Below are positions 39,448 to 51,669 of a stretch of DNA of 64,000 nucleotides, one piece after another. Made by a program: the position numbers and the translations under genes. Position 1 is the first letter of the stretch, and each line of letters starts with the position of its first letter. The notes under the pieces were generated by a model. It saw nothing but the letters and a program-made list of their open reading frames with translations, did not search any database and was not told the origin of the DNA. The DNA is from Bretschneidera sinensis. Taxonomy: Eukaryota > Streptophyta > Magnoliopsida > Brassicales > Akaniaceae. The stretch is from the NCBI GenBank assembly GCA_023935145.1, contig CM043703.1, positions 23,261,727 to 23,325,726 of the forward strand, read 5' to 3'.

Positions 39448-39463
39448 TGGCGCCATCCGTGAG
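39448..39463 (+). other. Primer-binding site of the gag-only element
   Basis: TGGCGCCATCCGTGAG, three bases after the LTR end. The TGGCGCC start is the usual beginning of primer sites in plant Ty3/gypsy elements. The element at 61217 carries the same start at about 61727. Confidence 0.75.
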
Positions 39464-39523
39464 AAAAACCAATATCTCACTAACCAGTAGAAGTGAAGAA
39501 ACCTAAAGAACTCATCTATTGCC

Positions 39524-40417
39524 ATGTCGCCTAGAAACACCATCAAGAATACCGGCAAAGGAGTCGCCAAAACCAACGCGGCACCTATACAAAACAATAC
39601 CCATAGCCAGCAGTCTAGCTCAAGGTTCCCTGCTGTGTCTGAACATATGACCTCTAGCTGTGACTCGCGAACCCTTCCGAGAAAACAACATCCTCGTCGT
39701 ACGGAGATGGACCGACTTGAAAATCTTCAAGGAGCCATCTCGACGTATCTTGCTATTTCAATGATTCAAGAGCAGTTCCTAGAGCTCTCTCGTTTAGTGA
39801 CGAACCTGGCTGCCAAAGTCCGAAGAGGGGGTCGACTGCCCTCACCCCTATCTCCTCACCGCACTCCCAGGCAAACTATCTCTTATAGTGACGGGCTCCC
39901 CATTGACAATTATTCCATTGCGGAGTCTTTGCCACCTCATTCTAGTAAATCTAAAAGAGGCTCATCCAGAAGCAACCTTGGCCCAGACAAACAGATCGAG
40001 GAAATGGAAGAGAAAATCAACGATGCCTTCAAATACCGAAATTATAACGTCATTGATGAACTTAATATCCAGGACCCACCATTCACACAGGAAGTTCTCA
40101 AAGCTCCACTTCCGTCAAAATTTGTGGATGCCGCAAATCAAGCCCTATGACGGCTCGACAAATCCCTTAGACTACCTATAATATTACCAGACTACCATGG
40201 TGCTGCATTGGCACTCCGATCCAGTCATATGCCGAGCGTTTTCCCTGACGTTCGAAAAAGCTGCCGATATGTGATATTCCCGGCTGAAGCCAAGAAGCAT
40301 TGGCACTTTCAAAGAGCTCAGCTACGCTTTTGCTTTCCACTTTCTCAGTAGTAAGGAACTTAAAAAGACCTCAGAAAGCTTGTTCCACATCATTCAGCAT
40401 CAAGGGGAGAGGCTGTG
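39524..40417 (+). pseudogene. Partial gag of the gag-only element
   Basis: The ATG at 39524 opens MSPRNTIKNTGKGVAKTNAA and stays open for 208 codons. The later part of the gag domain is frameshifted near 40130: the conserved QIKPYDGSTNPLDYL is in another frame. It then continues as HSDPVICRAFSLTFEKAADM, LKPRSIGTFKELSYAF and a final HIIQHQGERL, with stops in between. This matches the retrotransposon gag core (family form YDGTxDPxDHL). The domain breaks off where the minisatellite starts. Its relative at 61801-62481 has the same start and the same order. Confidence 0.8.
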
Positions 40418-41546
40418 AAATCGAGCACAATGCACACACTCTCTGACAGCCCTGGCATTAGTGCACATACTCCCTCTGAGGCTGAGCATCCTTGCGCATG
40501 TTGCTTCTGAGCCCAAGCTTCGGTGCGCAAACTCTCGGAGAGCTCTAAAATTAGAGTGCATGCTCCCTCCAAGCCTTGTCGTCAGTGTGCACACTCCCTC
40601 CGAGGTCGATCCTCAGTGCACACATCACCTCCGTGATCAAGCCTTAGTGCGCACATAGCCTCCGAGGCCGAGGACCAGTGCGCACACTCTCGAAAAGCCC
40701 TAGAATCAGTGCACATACTTTCTCCGAGCCTTGGAATCAATGTGCATGCTCCCTCCGAGGCTAAGCATCAGTGCGAAGGCCACATTTGAGGCCGAGCATT
40801 AGTGCGCACTCTCTCGAAGAGCCCTAGCATTAGTGAGCACGCTTCCTCCGAGGTTGAATCTCAGTGTGCACATCATCTTTAGGCTGAAGAACAGTGCAAA
40901 CACTCTCAAAGAGCCCTAACATTAGTGCATATACATCATTCGAGCCTTGGTTTTAGTGTGCACACTCCCTTGGAGGCCGAGACTCAGTGTGCACATCGCT
41001 TCCGAGGTCGAGGATTAGTGCGTACACTCTCAGAGAGCCCTAGCATTAGTGCACACGTTCCCTCCGAGGCCGAGCCTTAGTGCACATATCGCCTCTGAGG
41101 CCAAGAATCAGTGCGCACACTCTCGTAGAGCCCTAGCATCAGTGCACACGCTCTCTCTAAGCCCTTCTGTTAGTGCGCACGCTCCTTCTGAGGCTTAGCA
41201 TTAGTGCCCACATTGCCTTCGAGGTCGAAGATCAGTGCGCGCACTCTCAGAGAGCCCTAACATTAGTGCATATACTCGTTTCGAGCCTTGGTATTAGTGT
41301 GCACACTCCCTTGGAGGCCGAGACTCAGTGCACACATCACCTCTGAGGCCGAGGATTAGTTCGTATGCTCTCGGAGAGTCCTAACATTAGTGTGCATGCT
41401 CCTTTCGAGTCATTGCATTAGTGCGCACGCTCCCTCCGAGGTGAAGCATTAGTGCGCAGGTCACCTTAGAGGCCCAGCATTTGTGCGCACTTTCTCGAAG
41501 AGCCCTAGCATTAGTGCACACACTTCCTCCTAAGCCAAGCCTAAGT
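40418..41546 (+). repeat. 31-bp minisatellite, left arm
   Basis: Tandem 31-bp units with the core AGTGCGCA(C/T)(A/G)CTC followed by alternative tails. The four main tail types are TCGGAGAGCCCTAGCAT, CCTCCGAGCCTTGGTAT, CCTTGGAGGCCGAGACT and CCTCCGAGGCCGAGGA. The types recur in a set order every four to five units, which gives a higher-order repeat of about 125-155 bp. The array is cut at 41551 by the Athila insertion and resumes at 55524. Confidence 0.9.
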
Positions 41547-41551
41547 GTACA
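41547..41551. repeat. Athila target site duplication GTACA, left copy
   Basis: GTACA directly before TGATTATGCC. The same bases follow the right LTR at 55524-55528, inside the minisatellite. Confidence 0.92.
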
Positions 41552-42896
41552 TGATTATGCCCAAAGTATAACGCGGTAGTTGTAGCACAGCTTTGGGGTG
41601 TCAATTCCACAAGGAAAAGTGATCTATGAAGGAAAAGTGCAAACCTTAACACAAACGATAACAATCAAGTGACAAAATATGAATTTTGATAATGAAGTAA
41701 TTGTGAGAAAATAAATTAAGAATTATAATAGAGAAACAACAAGGTTTCGGGAATCCTCCCTAGGTTCGTTGCCTTATTCCAATCTTGATTCAGTTGCTTT
41801 TATCTCGATTGCAAGTTTCATATCCCAAACAGGCAATTGGCAAATATTCAATCTAAGCATATATAAACCCTAATGTAATTGATATGAATTACTCTTACTT
41901 TCGATTTAAGCGTACATGACCTATCTTATAAGTTTATCAAGAAACGACAATATATCTTTTCGACAATATCGCAGTAATGGACAAACTTAAAAGATAAATT
42001 TACCGGACTCAATTACATCTAACAATCTTGACATAAGAAGAGCATGACTAGACTTATATCAAAGATAAAGATACAATCACCGGATTAAGAGAAAATCTTC
42101 TAATTAGATTAAAGAGTAACCCATAACAATGTTTGACAATAAATACCAATTACAACTGAACCAATAAAGAAAAATAAAGAACAACTACACCTAAGGAATC
42201 ATCCTTTCGCCTTGCTTGGAGATTAGTTCGCCATAGAACTCATGGTTGAACACTTTTTTGGAGGAGAATGTGGTTGCTTCTCTGAGTTTTTCAGACTTAA
42301 TGAATGTTTAATTACAAACCCTAAGTGATCTATTTATAATGTACAAGGTCCAAGGGTGTTTTAGGGCTTAAAAAGTCTTAATTAGGTCATATCTCGGAGA
42401 AGTGGACCGGGTGGGTGCCGTGGTGTTTTAGGGCTTAAAAAGTCTTAATTAGGTCATATCTCGGAGAAGTTGACCGGGTGGGTGCCGCGACTCTCCCTTC
42501 CTTGTGCCGCGGCTTCCACTGTTTCTTTGTTTTCTTGCCTCGCTGGAGGCCGCGGCTTCCACTGAAGCTTCTTCCTTGTTCTTTTGCTTGGTTATGGAGG
42601 CCAAGGCTTGGATATCTTTAGGTCGCAACGCGCACACTCAAGACGTGTTTTTTTTTTCATTTGTCCTTCCACAACTATGCTTTCACTCTGGTATGCCTCG
42701 AGTCTTTGTGCTTCAAGCAATGATAACTTTTCCTCATCTTTTGAGTATAAAGTACCTGAAAATGCACTGGAATAGATCAATGATCCAAGAATGATACTTT
42801 AGAGTTGTTAACATATAAAAGTGCAATTAAAACTTAGATCAACCCTAAAATGCTAACAATTAAGTACTATTAAGGTGCATTTTATGACTCTCATCA
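41552..42896 (-). repeat. 3' LTR of the Athila element
   Basis: 1,345 bp, beginning TGATTATGCCC and ending CTCTCATCA on the plus strand. In element orientation the TATA box is ATTATAAATAG (rc of about 42330-42340). It differs from its partner mainly by a 65-bp tandem duplication at 42356-42486 (GTGTTTTAGGGCTTAAAAAG twice) and by scattered substitutions. Confidence 0.92.
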
Positions 42897-42911
42897 CAAC
42901 CCCCAACTAGC
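42897..42911 (-). other. Polypurine tract of the Athila element
   Basis: On the minus strand CTAGTTGGGGGTTG directly precedes the 3' LTR start TGATGAGAG. The G-rich run next to the LTR is the expected plus-strand priming site. Confidence 0.6.
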
Positions 42912-45053
42912 TTATTGCTAGTCACTTAGCAATTCAAGCGAAAACAAGAGATAAATTTTACGGTAGGAATCAAAACAAGGTAAAGCAATGTTAGTGTTAA
43001 ACTAGGAGCAATTCACTTTTTGTCTCAAAAATCATATAGCATATAGAATTATTAAATATCACTCAAGTCCAAAAGTAATCCAAACATCAATCTTAAAAAT
43101 GTTATCGACTCTTAACATCCATCTTACCACAATCCATTATTCCAAACATCTGGATGATTTTATGCACAACATTCATGAATACAAGTCTTGGCCTCTAAAA
43201 ACACAATAAATTGTGTGATATCAATCACAAATCAAGATCTATAGGCTTACTTTTCAAATCACTCTCCACTATTGTAGAAAAATCACACTACATCGGATCA
43301 ATAGGTCTTCAATAAGCTTGTAACTTTAGGCTAAGGTAAAGGTTAAGAAGGAACGGGAAGGACTAAACAAGTAAAAGAACTCAGTCTCTTAAGTTAAACA
43401 TAACCACTTTAAGCACTGTATAACCTTACTTCAACACCCAACTCTTTCAACCATTTTTCGAGCATTTCTAATCTCCACTTTTTTTTTTTTTTTCTTCTTT
43501 CTTTGCCATAATTCACTTCTTTTTCTGTTTTCTTCTTCTTCTTTTGGCAAGTAACCATTCACTTTCTTTTTCATTTTTCTTTTTCTTTTCTTTTCCAGAA
43601 CCCCCAACTCATCTCCTTTAATGGACTTGGGTTATGGTAGTAATATTTTTTCATATTTCCATCCTTATTCCTCTTAAGTGCTTCTCCACAATTGTGTATA
43701 ACTAAGTTCTTTTAAGAGAAAGGTAAGGATAAAATATTTTTAGGCTCATAAGGGTAAGTAAATGGGTTACTGAAAGAAATAAGGTTCAAATTATTCAAAA
43801 AGAAAAAGGCTCAAATAGGTGACTAATGATAAATATAGCAATGGTAAGTTTGAAGGGCTTAAACGGTCCAAAAATGGCCTATATCATATCCTAAGTAGTG
43901 TGCATTCTAGGAATTTGTCTCAAGTGATAATCAAGTAAGTTCTAGAGCTTATCGAGACCGCAAAAGTATTCACAAAAACAATCACACATAAAACTTCTCT
44001 AAATATTTTAGACTAGTTATACAATCTTACCGCAAACTAGAGTCTCAAACCAAATCAAGATTGATACTTAAATAATTCTCAAACCGAGGCAAGATTTAAC
44101 TTCTTCTAAATGTTATATGCTATCTCAATTAAGTTCATATCATTGATATGTGAATTACATCCAAGGCTAACATAAAGCATGCTTAAATCAAACAAACAAA
44201 AGGAAAGTAGCACCAAGCAGTTCAATGAAAAACAAAAATATGTTTCCTCTACCACCAACTTAAAAATTGCATTGTCCTCAATGTAAAAGAAAGAGTAAAG
44301 GAAAATCTCTTTGTAGCCACAAGTGCACAGCAGTTGAAAATTGTGCACCACCATTTGAATTGCATGCCATTCTTCTTGCTGAAATTTCGATTTGATGCCC
44401 AAAGTTAGAGAGAAGAAAAACTACCCACCAATTTGAAATCTTCTTAGAACCAAGCTATGTGAAGAAATTTTGAACAAAGTCTGCAATATTAGTGCAAAAT
44501 CCTACAAGAAATGATGTTAGAATCAAGAAATTTTTAGCAAAAGTGAGTGGACAAGTGAGGGTTTGGAGAGAGGATGAGAGAGAGGGAGGTGTGCTGTTGT
44601 GATCTCAAATTTAGAAATGAAGAAGAAAGGCAAAATTTAGGGTTTAAAAGGGCCAGGTCTCTGGTGGCAGAACAGGTTAAGTCGCGGCTTGGCTGAGGGT
44701 GCGCCGTGGCGTGGGCTGAGGTGCAGAAATAGGTTTTTCTGTGTGCTACAGCGCGCACAGTGCTGGGCCTAGGCACTGCTGGTGTGCTGCTGGGCTACTG
44801 TTGTGCGTGCACACTGGGCGCTGTAGCGCGCACACTGGGCCTAGGCGCGGCCTAATCTGGTTCTAATATGAAAAACTCGTTTGGTCACTAAAAAAAAAAA
44901 CACAGAAAATAAAGTTAGTAAGAATAACCTTAAAATAAAAAGTAGATTAAATGAAACTAAAAGCTAAAAATTAAACCGAAGATAGACTTAATTAAAAATA
45001 AAACAAACAAAACAAAAGAAAAATAAAAGTAAAAACATACCTTTGGTGGGTGG
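42912..45053 (-). other. Athila 3' non-coding region (env position), no gene recognised
   Basis: 2.1 kb between the integrase end and the polypurine tract. In some Athila elements this place holds an env-like frame; here only short frames occur and none shows a signal peptide with a membrane segment. A pyrimidine-rich tract lies at 43475-43610 (purine-rich on the element strand). The words GCGCGCAC and GGGCCTAGGC recur at 44755-44850. Confidence 0.6.
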
Positions 45054-46150
45054 TCAAGGTGAATAGACCAGATCTATAAATGAAATGTCTTCAACTTCCA
45101 GATATTGTCTATCGATTAAGATCTTAAGTCGCTGACCATTTACTTTAAAATTCTGAGCATCCCTAGTATCCTCAATCTCTATCGCTCCATTTTCAAAAAC
45201 ATTTTTCACCATAAAAGGACCGATCCACCTCGACCGAAGTTTTCCGGGATGCTTATAGAGTCTAGAATCGTATAAGAATACCCGATCATTAGGTTTAAAT
45301 GTTTTCCTCAAAATACTTTTATCATGGAATACTTTCATCTTAGTCTTATAGATTCTAGAGTTCTCATAAGCATCATTTCGTAACTCCTCTAACTCGGTCA
45401 ACTGATATTTTCTAAGCTTACCCGCTTCTTCTATGTCAAAATTAAAAGACTTGATGGCCCAGTAAGTTCGATGCTCGAGCTCGACAGGTAAGTGACAAGG
45501 CTTTCCAAAGACAAGCCGATAAAGTGACATACCTAAGGGAGTTTTAAAGGCTGTACGGTAAGCCCAAAGCGCATCAACTAGTCTTAAAGACAAATCCTTG
45601 CGATCCAGGTTTACCGTTTTTTTCTAAAATTTGTTTAATTTCCCTATTAGCAAGCTCTACTTGTCCACTAGTCTAAGGATGGTAGGTAGTAGAAATTTTG
45701 TGTAACACCCCATATTCTCTCATCAAAGCTTCAAAAGAACGGTTGCAAAAATGTGTACCTCGATCACTAATTATAGCACGTGGTGTACCAAATCGAGATA
45801 ACACATTCTCTTTCAGAAATTTAATTACCATTCTATTTTCATTGCTTCGGCAAGCTACTACCTTTACCCATTTTGAGACATAATCTATTGCCACAATGAT
45901 ATATTGATATCCGAAGGAAAGAGAAAATGGTCCCATAAAATCGATGCCCTAACAACCAAAGATTTCAATTACTAAAATAGGGTTTAAGGGCATCATATTT
46001 CGACGAGACACTGCTCCTAACTTTTGACACTTTTCACATGGGCGACAATAGGTGCTTGCATCTTTAAATAAGGTAGGCTAATAAAATCCACACTGCAAAA
46101 TTTTTGCAGCGGTTTTTTTCATTGAAAAGTGGCCTGCACAACTTGGGAAT
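45054..46150 (-). pseudogene. Athila integrase
   Basis: In element order: a zinc-binding H2C2 part (around 46150-45990, TYCRPCEKCQKLGAVSRRNM), then the core in 45936-45673 with FGYQYIIVAIDYVSKWVKV (first Asp) and RAIISDRGTHFCNRSF (second Asp), then STTYHP leading toward the third catalytic residue. A frame break near 45600-45660 separates this from the C-terminal part 45593-45054, which reads [20 protein letters not shown] and the SH3-like tail [20 protein letters not shown]. The catalytic residues seen are conserved, but the frame is not continuous. Confidence 0.85.
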
Positions 46151-47578
46151 GACAAAATTCCAAGACGTTAGCAATCTCTTCATTAGGGATGCAACGCCTT
46201 AAAATTTTGTCAGAGTAGTACTTGAAAAGATAGGAGTCATCCCAATAAAATTATATACCTCATATAAGAATTTCCTATTGTCTTGAGCACTCTAATCCGT
46301 TGGTATTTCACCTGTAGCCAAATAATTCACGATGTGAACAAACCATGGTAGAGAAGTAACGAAGAGTAAATGCTCATAAGGAAAGTCATCCTTGATTGGC
46401 ATGTCGTTGAAAGTGTCCTCAAAAGTGAGCCTCGATAGATGGCCAGCTACTACATTCTCTACTCCTTTCTTGTCTTTGATGGTGATGTCAAATTCTTGTA
46501 GGAGTAAGATCCATCGTATTAGTCTTGCCTTAGCATCATTCTTTGTAAAAAGGTACTTGAGTGCTGCATAATCTGTAAAAATAAGGATAGGAGAACCAAT
46601 TAAATAGGCACAAAATTTATCCAAAGCAAATACTACAGCTAGCAATTCTTTTTCAGTGGTGGAGTAATTCATTTGAGCACTATTTAAAGTTTTACTAGCA
46701 TAGTAAATGATAAAAGGTTTCCCCTCCATTCGTTGTCCAAGAACAACACTTACATCATAGTCATTAGCATCACACATGATTTCAAAGGGTAAAGTCCAAT
46801 AAGGTGACTGCATTATTGGTGCTGAAGTAAGCTTACCAATCAGTGTTTTAAAGGCCTCTTGACAAGCTTAAGTCCACTAAAAGGGGGTATCTTTAACTAG
46901 GAGGGCACATAGTGGTCTAGATATGTTCAAAAATTTTTGTATGAACCTCTTATAAAAACCAGCATGACCAAGGAAAGATCTCACATCCTTTATTGTCTTA
47001 AGGGTAGGTAATTTAGAGATTAATTCGATCTTAGATTGATCAATCTCTATCCCCTTATAAGAGATAATATGCCCTAAGACAATACCGCATGGTACCCTGA
47101 AATGACATTTTTCTCAATTTAAAACCAATTCTTTCTCCTCACAGCGAATTAACACTCTTTCTAAATTCATTAAACATGCATCAAATAAAGATCTAAAAAC
47201 AGTTAGGTCATCTATAAAAACCTCCATGCAATTTTCAACCATGTCACTAAAAAAACTCATCATGCAACGTTGAAAAATGGCAGGGGCATTACACAATCCA
47301 AATGGCATTCTACGAAAAGCATAAGTGCCAAAAGGATATGTGAAAGTGGTTTTATCCTGATCTTCTAATGCAATTTCAATTTGATAATAACCAGAATAAC
47401 CATCTAGAAAACAGTAAAAAGGATGACCAGCTACACACTCAAGAATTTGATCAATAAAAGGGAGTGGGAAGTGATCTTCCCGGGTGGCAGCATTTAATTT
47501 TCTATAATCAATGCACATACGCCACCTAGTCACAAGTTTGGTAGGGACTAACTCTCCTAGGTCATTCTTTACCACAGT
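46026..47578 (-). pseudogene. Athila RT-RNase H, tandem copy 1 (integrase side)
   Basis: The copy directly joined to the integrase. RT: MCIDYRKLNAATREDHF, FLDGYSGYYQIEIALEDQ, MPFGLCNAPAIFQRCMM, and the catalytic strand EVFIDDLTVFR with both Asp residues (frame 47644-47114). The frame is then broken near 47110, so part of the RT thumb is out of frame. RNase H (46813-46292) reads [39 protein letters not shown] and [15 protein letters not shown]. The unit ends at a junction with TGACAC at 47579, not at natural upstream pol sequence. Confidence 0.85.
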
Positions 47579-47837
47579 GACACTTTTCACATGGGCGACA
47601 ATAGGTGCTTGCATATTTAAATAAGGTAGGCTAATAAAATCCACACTGCAAAATTTTTGCAGCGGCTTTTTTCATTGAAAAGTGGCCTGCACAAGCTTGG
47701 GAATGACAAAATTCCAAGACGTTAGCAATCTCTTCATTAGGGATGCAATGCCTTAAAATTTGGTCAGAGTAGTACTTGAAAAGATAGGAGTCATCCCAAT
47801 AAAATTATATACCTCATATAAGATAGGACTAACTTTT
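47579..47837 (-). repeat. Partial extra repeat between RT copies 1 and 2
   Basis: About 259 bp that repeats the first part of the RT unit (GACACTTTTCACATGGGCG and onward) and breaks off after CTCATATAAGA. The same short segment recurs at 49392-49650, so it belongs to the 1,813-bp amplified unit. Confidence 0.85.
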
Positions 47838-49391
47838 GACACTTTTCACATTGGCGACAATAGGTGCTTGCATCTTTAAATAAGGTAGGCTAATAAAATC
47901 CACACTGCAAAATTTTTGCAGCGGTTTTTTTCATTGAAAAGTGGCTTGCATAAGCTTGGGAATGACAAAATTCCAAGACGTTAGCAATCTCTTCATTAGG
48001 GATGCAACGCCTTAAAATTTGGTCAGAGCAGTACTTGAAAAGATAGGAGTCATCCCAATAAAATTATATACCTCATATAAGAATTTCCTCTTATCTTGAG
48101 CGCTCCAATCCATTGGTATCTCACCTGTAGCCAAATAATTCACGATGTGAGTAAACCATGGTAGAGAAGTAACAAAGAGTAAATGCTCATAAGGAAAGTC
48201 ATCCTTGATTGGCATGTCGTTGAAAATGTCCTCAAAAGTGAGCCTCGATAGATGGTCAGCTACTACATTCTCTACTCATTTCTTGTCTTTGATGGTGATG
48301 TCAAATTCTTATAGGAGTAAGATCCATCGTATTAGTCTTGTCTTAGCATCATTCTTTGTAAAAAGGTACTCGACTGCTGCATGATCTGTAAAAATAAGGA
48401 TAGGAGAACCAATTAAATAGGCACAAAATTTATCCAAAGCAAATACTACAGCTAGCAATTCTTTTTCAATGGTGGAGTAATTCATTTGAGCACTATTTAA
48501 AGTTTTACTAGCATAGTAAATGATAAAAGGTTTCCCCTCCATTTGCTGTCCAAGAACAGCACCTACATCATAGTCACTAGCATCACACATGATTTCAAAG
48601 GGTAAAGTCAAATCAGGTGACTGCATTATAGGTGCTGAAGTAAGCTTACCAATCAGCGTTTTAAAGGCCTCTTGACAAGCCTAAGTCCACTCAAATGGGG
48701 TATCTTTAACTAGGAGGGCACATGGTGGTCTAGATATGTTCAAAAAATTTTGTATGAACCTCTTATAAAAACCAGCATGACCAAGGAAAGATCTCACATC
48801 CTTTATTGTCTTAGGGGTATTTAATTTAGAGATTAATTCGATCTTAGATTGATCAATCTCTATCCCCTTATAAGAGATAATATGCCCTGAGACAATACCG
48901 GATGGTACCATGAAATGACATTTTTCCCAATTTAAGACCAATTCTTTCTCCTCACAGCGAATTAGCACTCTTTCTAAATTCATTAAACATGCATCAAATA
49001 AAGATCTAAAAACAGTTAGGTCATCTATAAATACCTCCATGCAATTTTCAACCATGTCACTAAAAATACTCATCATGCAACGTTGAAAAATGGCAGGGGC
49101 ATTACACAATCCAAATGGCATTCTACGAAAAGCATAAGTGCCAAAAGGATATGTGAAAGTGGTTTTATCCTGATCTTTTAATGCAATTTCAATTTGATAA
49201 TAACCAGAATAACCATCTAGAAAACAGTAAAAATGATGACCAGCTACACACTCAAGAATTTGATCAATAAAAGGGAGTGGGAAGTGATCTTCCCGGGTGG
49301 CAGCATTTAATTTTCTATAATCAATGCACATACGCCACCTAGTCACAAGTTTGGTAGGGACTAACTCTCCTAGGTCATTTTTTACCACAGT
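47838..49391 (-). pseudogene. Athila RT-RNase H, tandem copy 2 (middle)
   Basis: Nearly identical in layout to copy 1. RT is open from 49457 to 48681 (258 codons), with FIDDLTVFR intact and the thumb present (KTIKDVRSFLGHAGFYKRFI). It ends FEWT, then a TAG stop. RNase H follows at 48626-48309 and the connection region at 48215-48012. The corresponding stop in copy 3 is TAA, at the same codon. Confidence 0.85.
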
Positions 49392-49650
49392 GACACTTTT
49401 CACATGGGCGACAATAGGTGCTTGCATATTTAAATAAGGTAGGCTAATAAAATCCACACCGCAAAATTTTTGCAGCGGTTTTTTTCATTGAAAAGTGGCC
49501 TGCACAAGCTTGGGAATGACAAAATTCCAAGACGTTAGCAATCTCTTCATTAGGGATGCAACACCTTAAAATTTGGTCAGAGCAGTACTTGAAAAGATAG
49601 GAGTCATCCCAACAAAATTATATACCTCATATAAGATAGGAATCACTGTT
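49392..49650 (-). repeat. Partial extra repeat between RT copies 2 and 3
   Basis: The second occurrence of the 259-bp partial unit, 1,813 bp from the first. Confidence 0.85.
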
Positions 49651-51426
49651 GACACTTTTCACATGGGCGACAATAGGTGCTTGCATCTTTAAATAAGGTA
49701 GGCTAATAAAATCCACACTGCAAAATTTTTGCAGCGGTTTTTTTCATTGAAAAGTGGCCTGCACAAGCTTGGGAATGACAAAATTCCAAGACATTAGCAA
49801 TCTCTTCATTTGGGATGCAACGCCTTAAAATTTGGTCAGAGTAGTACTTGAAAAGATAGGAGTCATCCCAATAAAATTATATACCTCATATAAGAATTTC
49901 CTCTTGTCTTGAGCGCTCCAATCCATTGGTATCTCACCTATAGCTAAATAATTCACGATGTGAGCAAACCATGGTAGAGAAGTAACGAAGAGTAAATGTT
50001 CATAAGGAAAGTCATCCTTGATTGGCATGTCGTTGAAAGTTTCCTCAAAAGTGAGCCTCGATAGATGGTCAGCTACTACATTCTCTACTCATTTCTTGTC
50101 TTTGATGGTGATGTCAAATTCTTGTAGGAGTAAGATCCATCGTATTAATTTTGCCTTAGCATCCTTCTTTGTAAAAAGGTACTTGAGTGCTGCATGATCT
50201 GTAAAAATAAGGATAGGAGAACCAATTAAATAGGCATAAAATTTATCCAAAGCAAATACTACAGCTAGCAATTCTTTTTCAGTGGTGGAATAATTCATTT
50301 GAGCACCATTTAAAGTTTTACTAGCATAGTAAATGATAAAAGGTTTCCCCTCCATTTGCTGTCCAAGAACAGCACCTACACCATTGTCACTAGCATCACA
50401 CATGATTTCAAAGGGTAAAGTCAAATAAGGTGACTGCATTATAGGTGCTGAAGTAAGCTTACCAATCAGTGTTTTAAAGGCCTCTTGACAAGCTTAAGTC
50501 CACTCAAAGGGGGTATCTTTAACTAGGAGGGCACATAGTGGTCTAGATATGTTCAAAAATTTTTGTATGAACCTCTTATAAAAACCAGCATGACTAAAGA
50601 AAGATCTCACATCCTTTATTGTCTTAGGGGTAGGTAATTTAGAGATTAATTCGATCTTAGATTGATCAATCTCTATCCCCTTATAAGAGATAATATGTCC
50701 TAAAACAATACCGGATGGTACCATGAAATGACATTTTTTCCAATTTAAGACCAATTCTTTCTCCTCACAGCGAATTAACACTCTTTCTAAATTCATTAAA
50801 CATGCATCAAATAAAGATCTAAAAACAGTTAGGTCAGCTATAAAAACCTCCATGCAATTTTCAACCATGTCACTAAAAATACTCATCATGCAGCGTTGAA
50901 AAATGGCAGGGGCATTACACAATCCAAATGGCATTCTACGAAAAGCATAAGTGCCAAAAGAATATGTGAAAGTGGTTTTATCCTGATATTCTAATGCAAT
51001 TTCAATTTGATAATAACCAGAATAACCATCTAGAAAACAGTAAAAAGGATGACCAGCTACACACTCAAGAATTTGATCAATAAAAGGGAGTGGGAAGTGA
51101 TCTTCCCGGGTGGCAGCTTTTAATTTTCTATAATCAATGCACAGACGCCACCTAGTCACAAGTTTGGTAGGGACTAACTCTCCTAGGTCATTCTTTACCA
51201 CAGTGACTCCGGACTTTTTAGGAACGACTTGTGTAGGACTTACCCATTTACTATCAGCTATGGGATATAAGATTCCCGCATCTAATAGTTTTAGCACTTC
51301 ATTTTTCACTACTTCTTTCATAGTGGGGTTAAGCCTACGTTGAGAGTCTCTACGAGGACTAGTTTCTTCATCCAAATTTATTTTATGCGAACAAATCAGG
51401 GGACTAATACCTTTTAAATTAGCCAT
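49651..51426 (-). pseudogene. Athila RT-RNase H, tandem copy 3 (joined to gag-protease side)
   Basis: The only copy with natural upstream pol sequence: MANLKGISPLICSHKINLDE and STRRDSQRR-like residues, then VSPTQVVPKKSGVTVVKNDL before the RT core. The frame is open from 51426 to 50494 (310 codons). The catalytic strand reads EVFIADLTVFR, so the first of the two essential Asp residues is replaced by Ala. It ends FEWT with a TAA stop. RNase H follows at 50439-50089. With the altered active site this RT would be expected to be inactive even without the stop. Confidence 0.88.
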
Positions 51427-51669
51427 GCTCCATCCTAAGGCTGATTTATGTGCATTTAGAGTTCAAATTAATTTCTTACCTTGGGTCTCAGATAATTCAG
51501 ATGAGATAATAACAGAAAAAATATCACCTGGACCGAGAAAGACATGCTTTAAACCCTTAGGTAGTGGCTTCAATTCGACTTTAGGTGCTTCCATACTTGA
51601 GGGGACTTGTTTCTCACTTCTTTCGGGTAGCTCCTCAAACTTCGGTTGCCATGTCCGAGTGCCATAAAC

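Noticed and set aside
42912..45053. An env-like gene in the Athila element
   Set aside because: The position fits, but no frame is long enough and none shows a signal peptide plus membrane segment.
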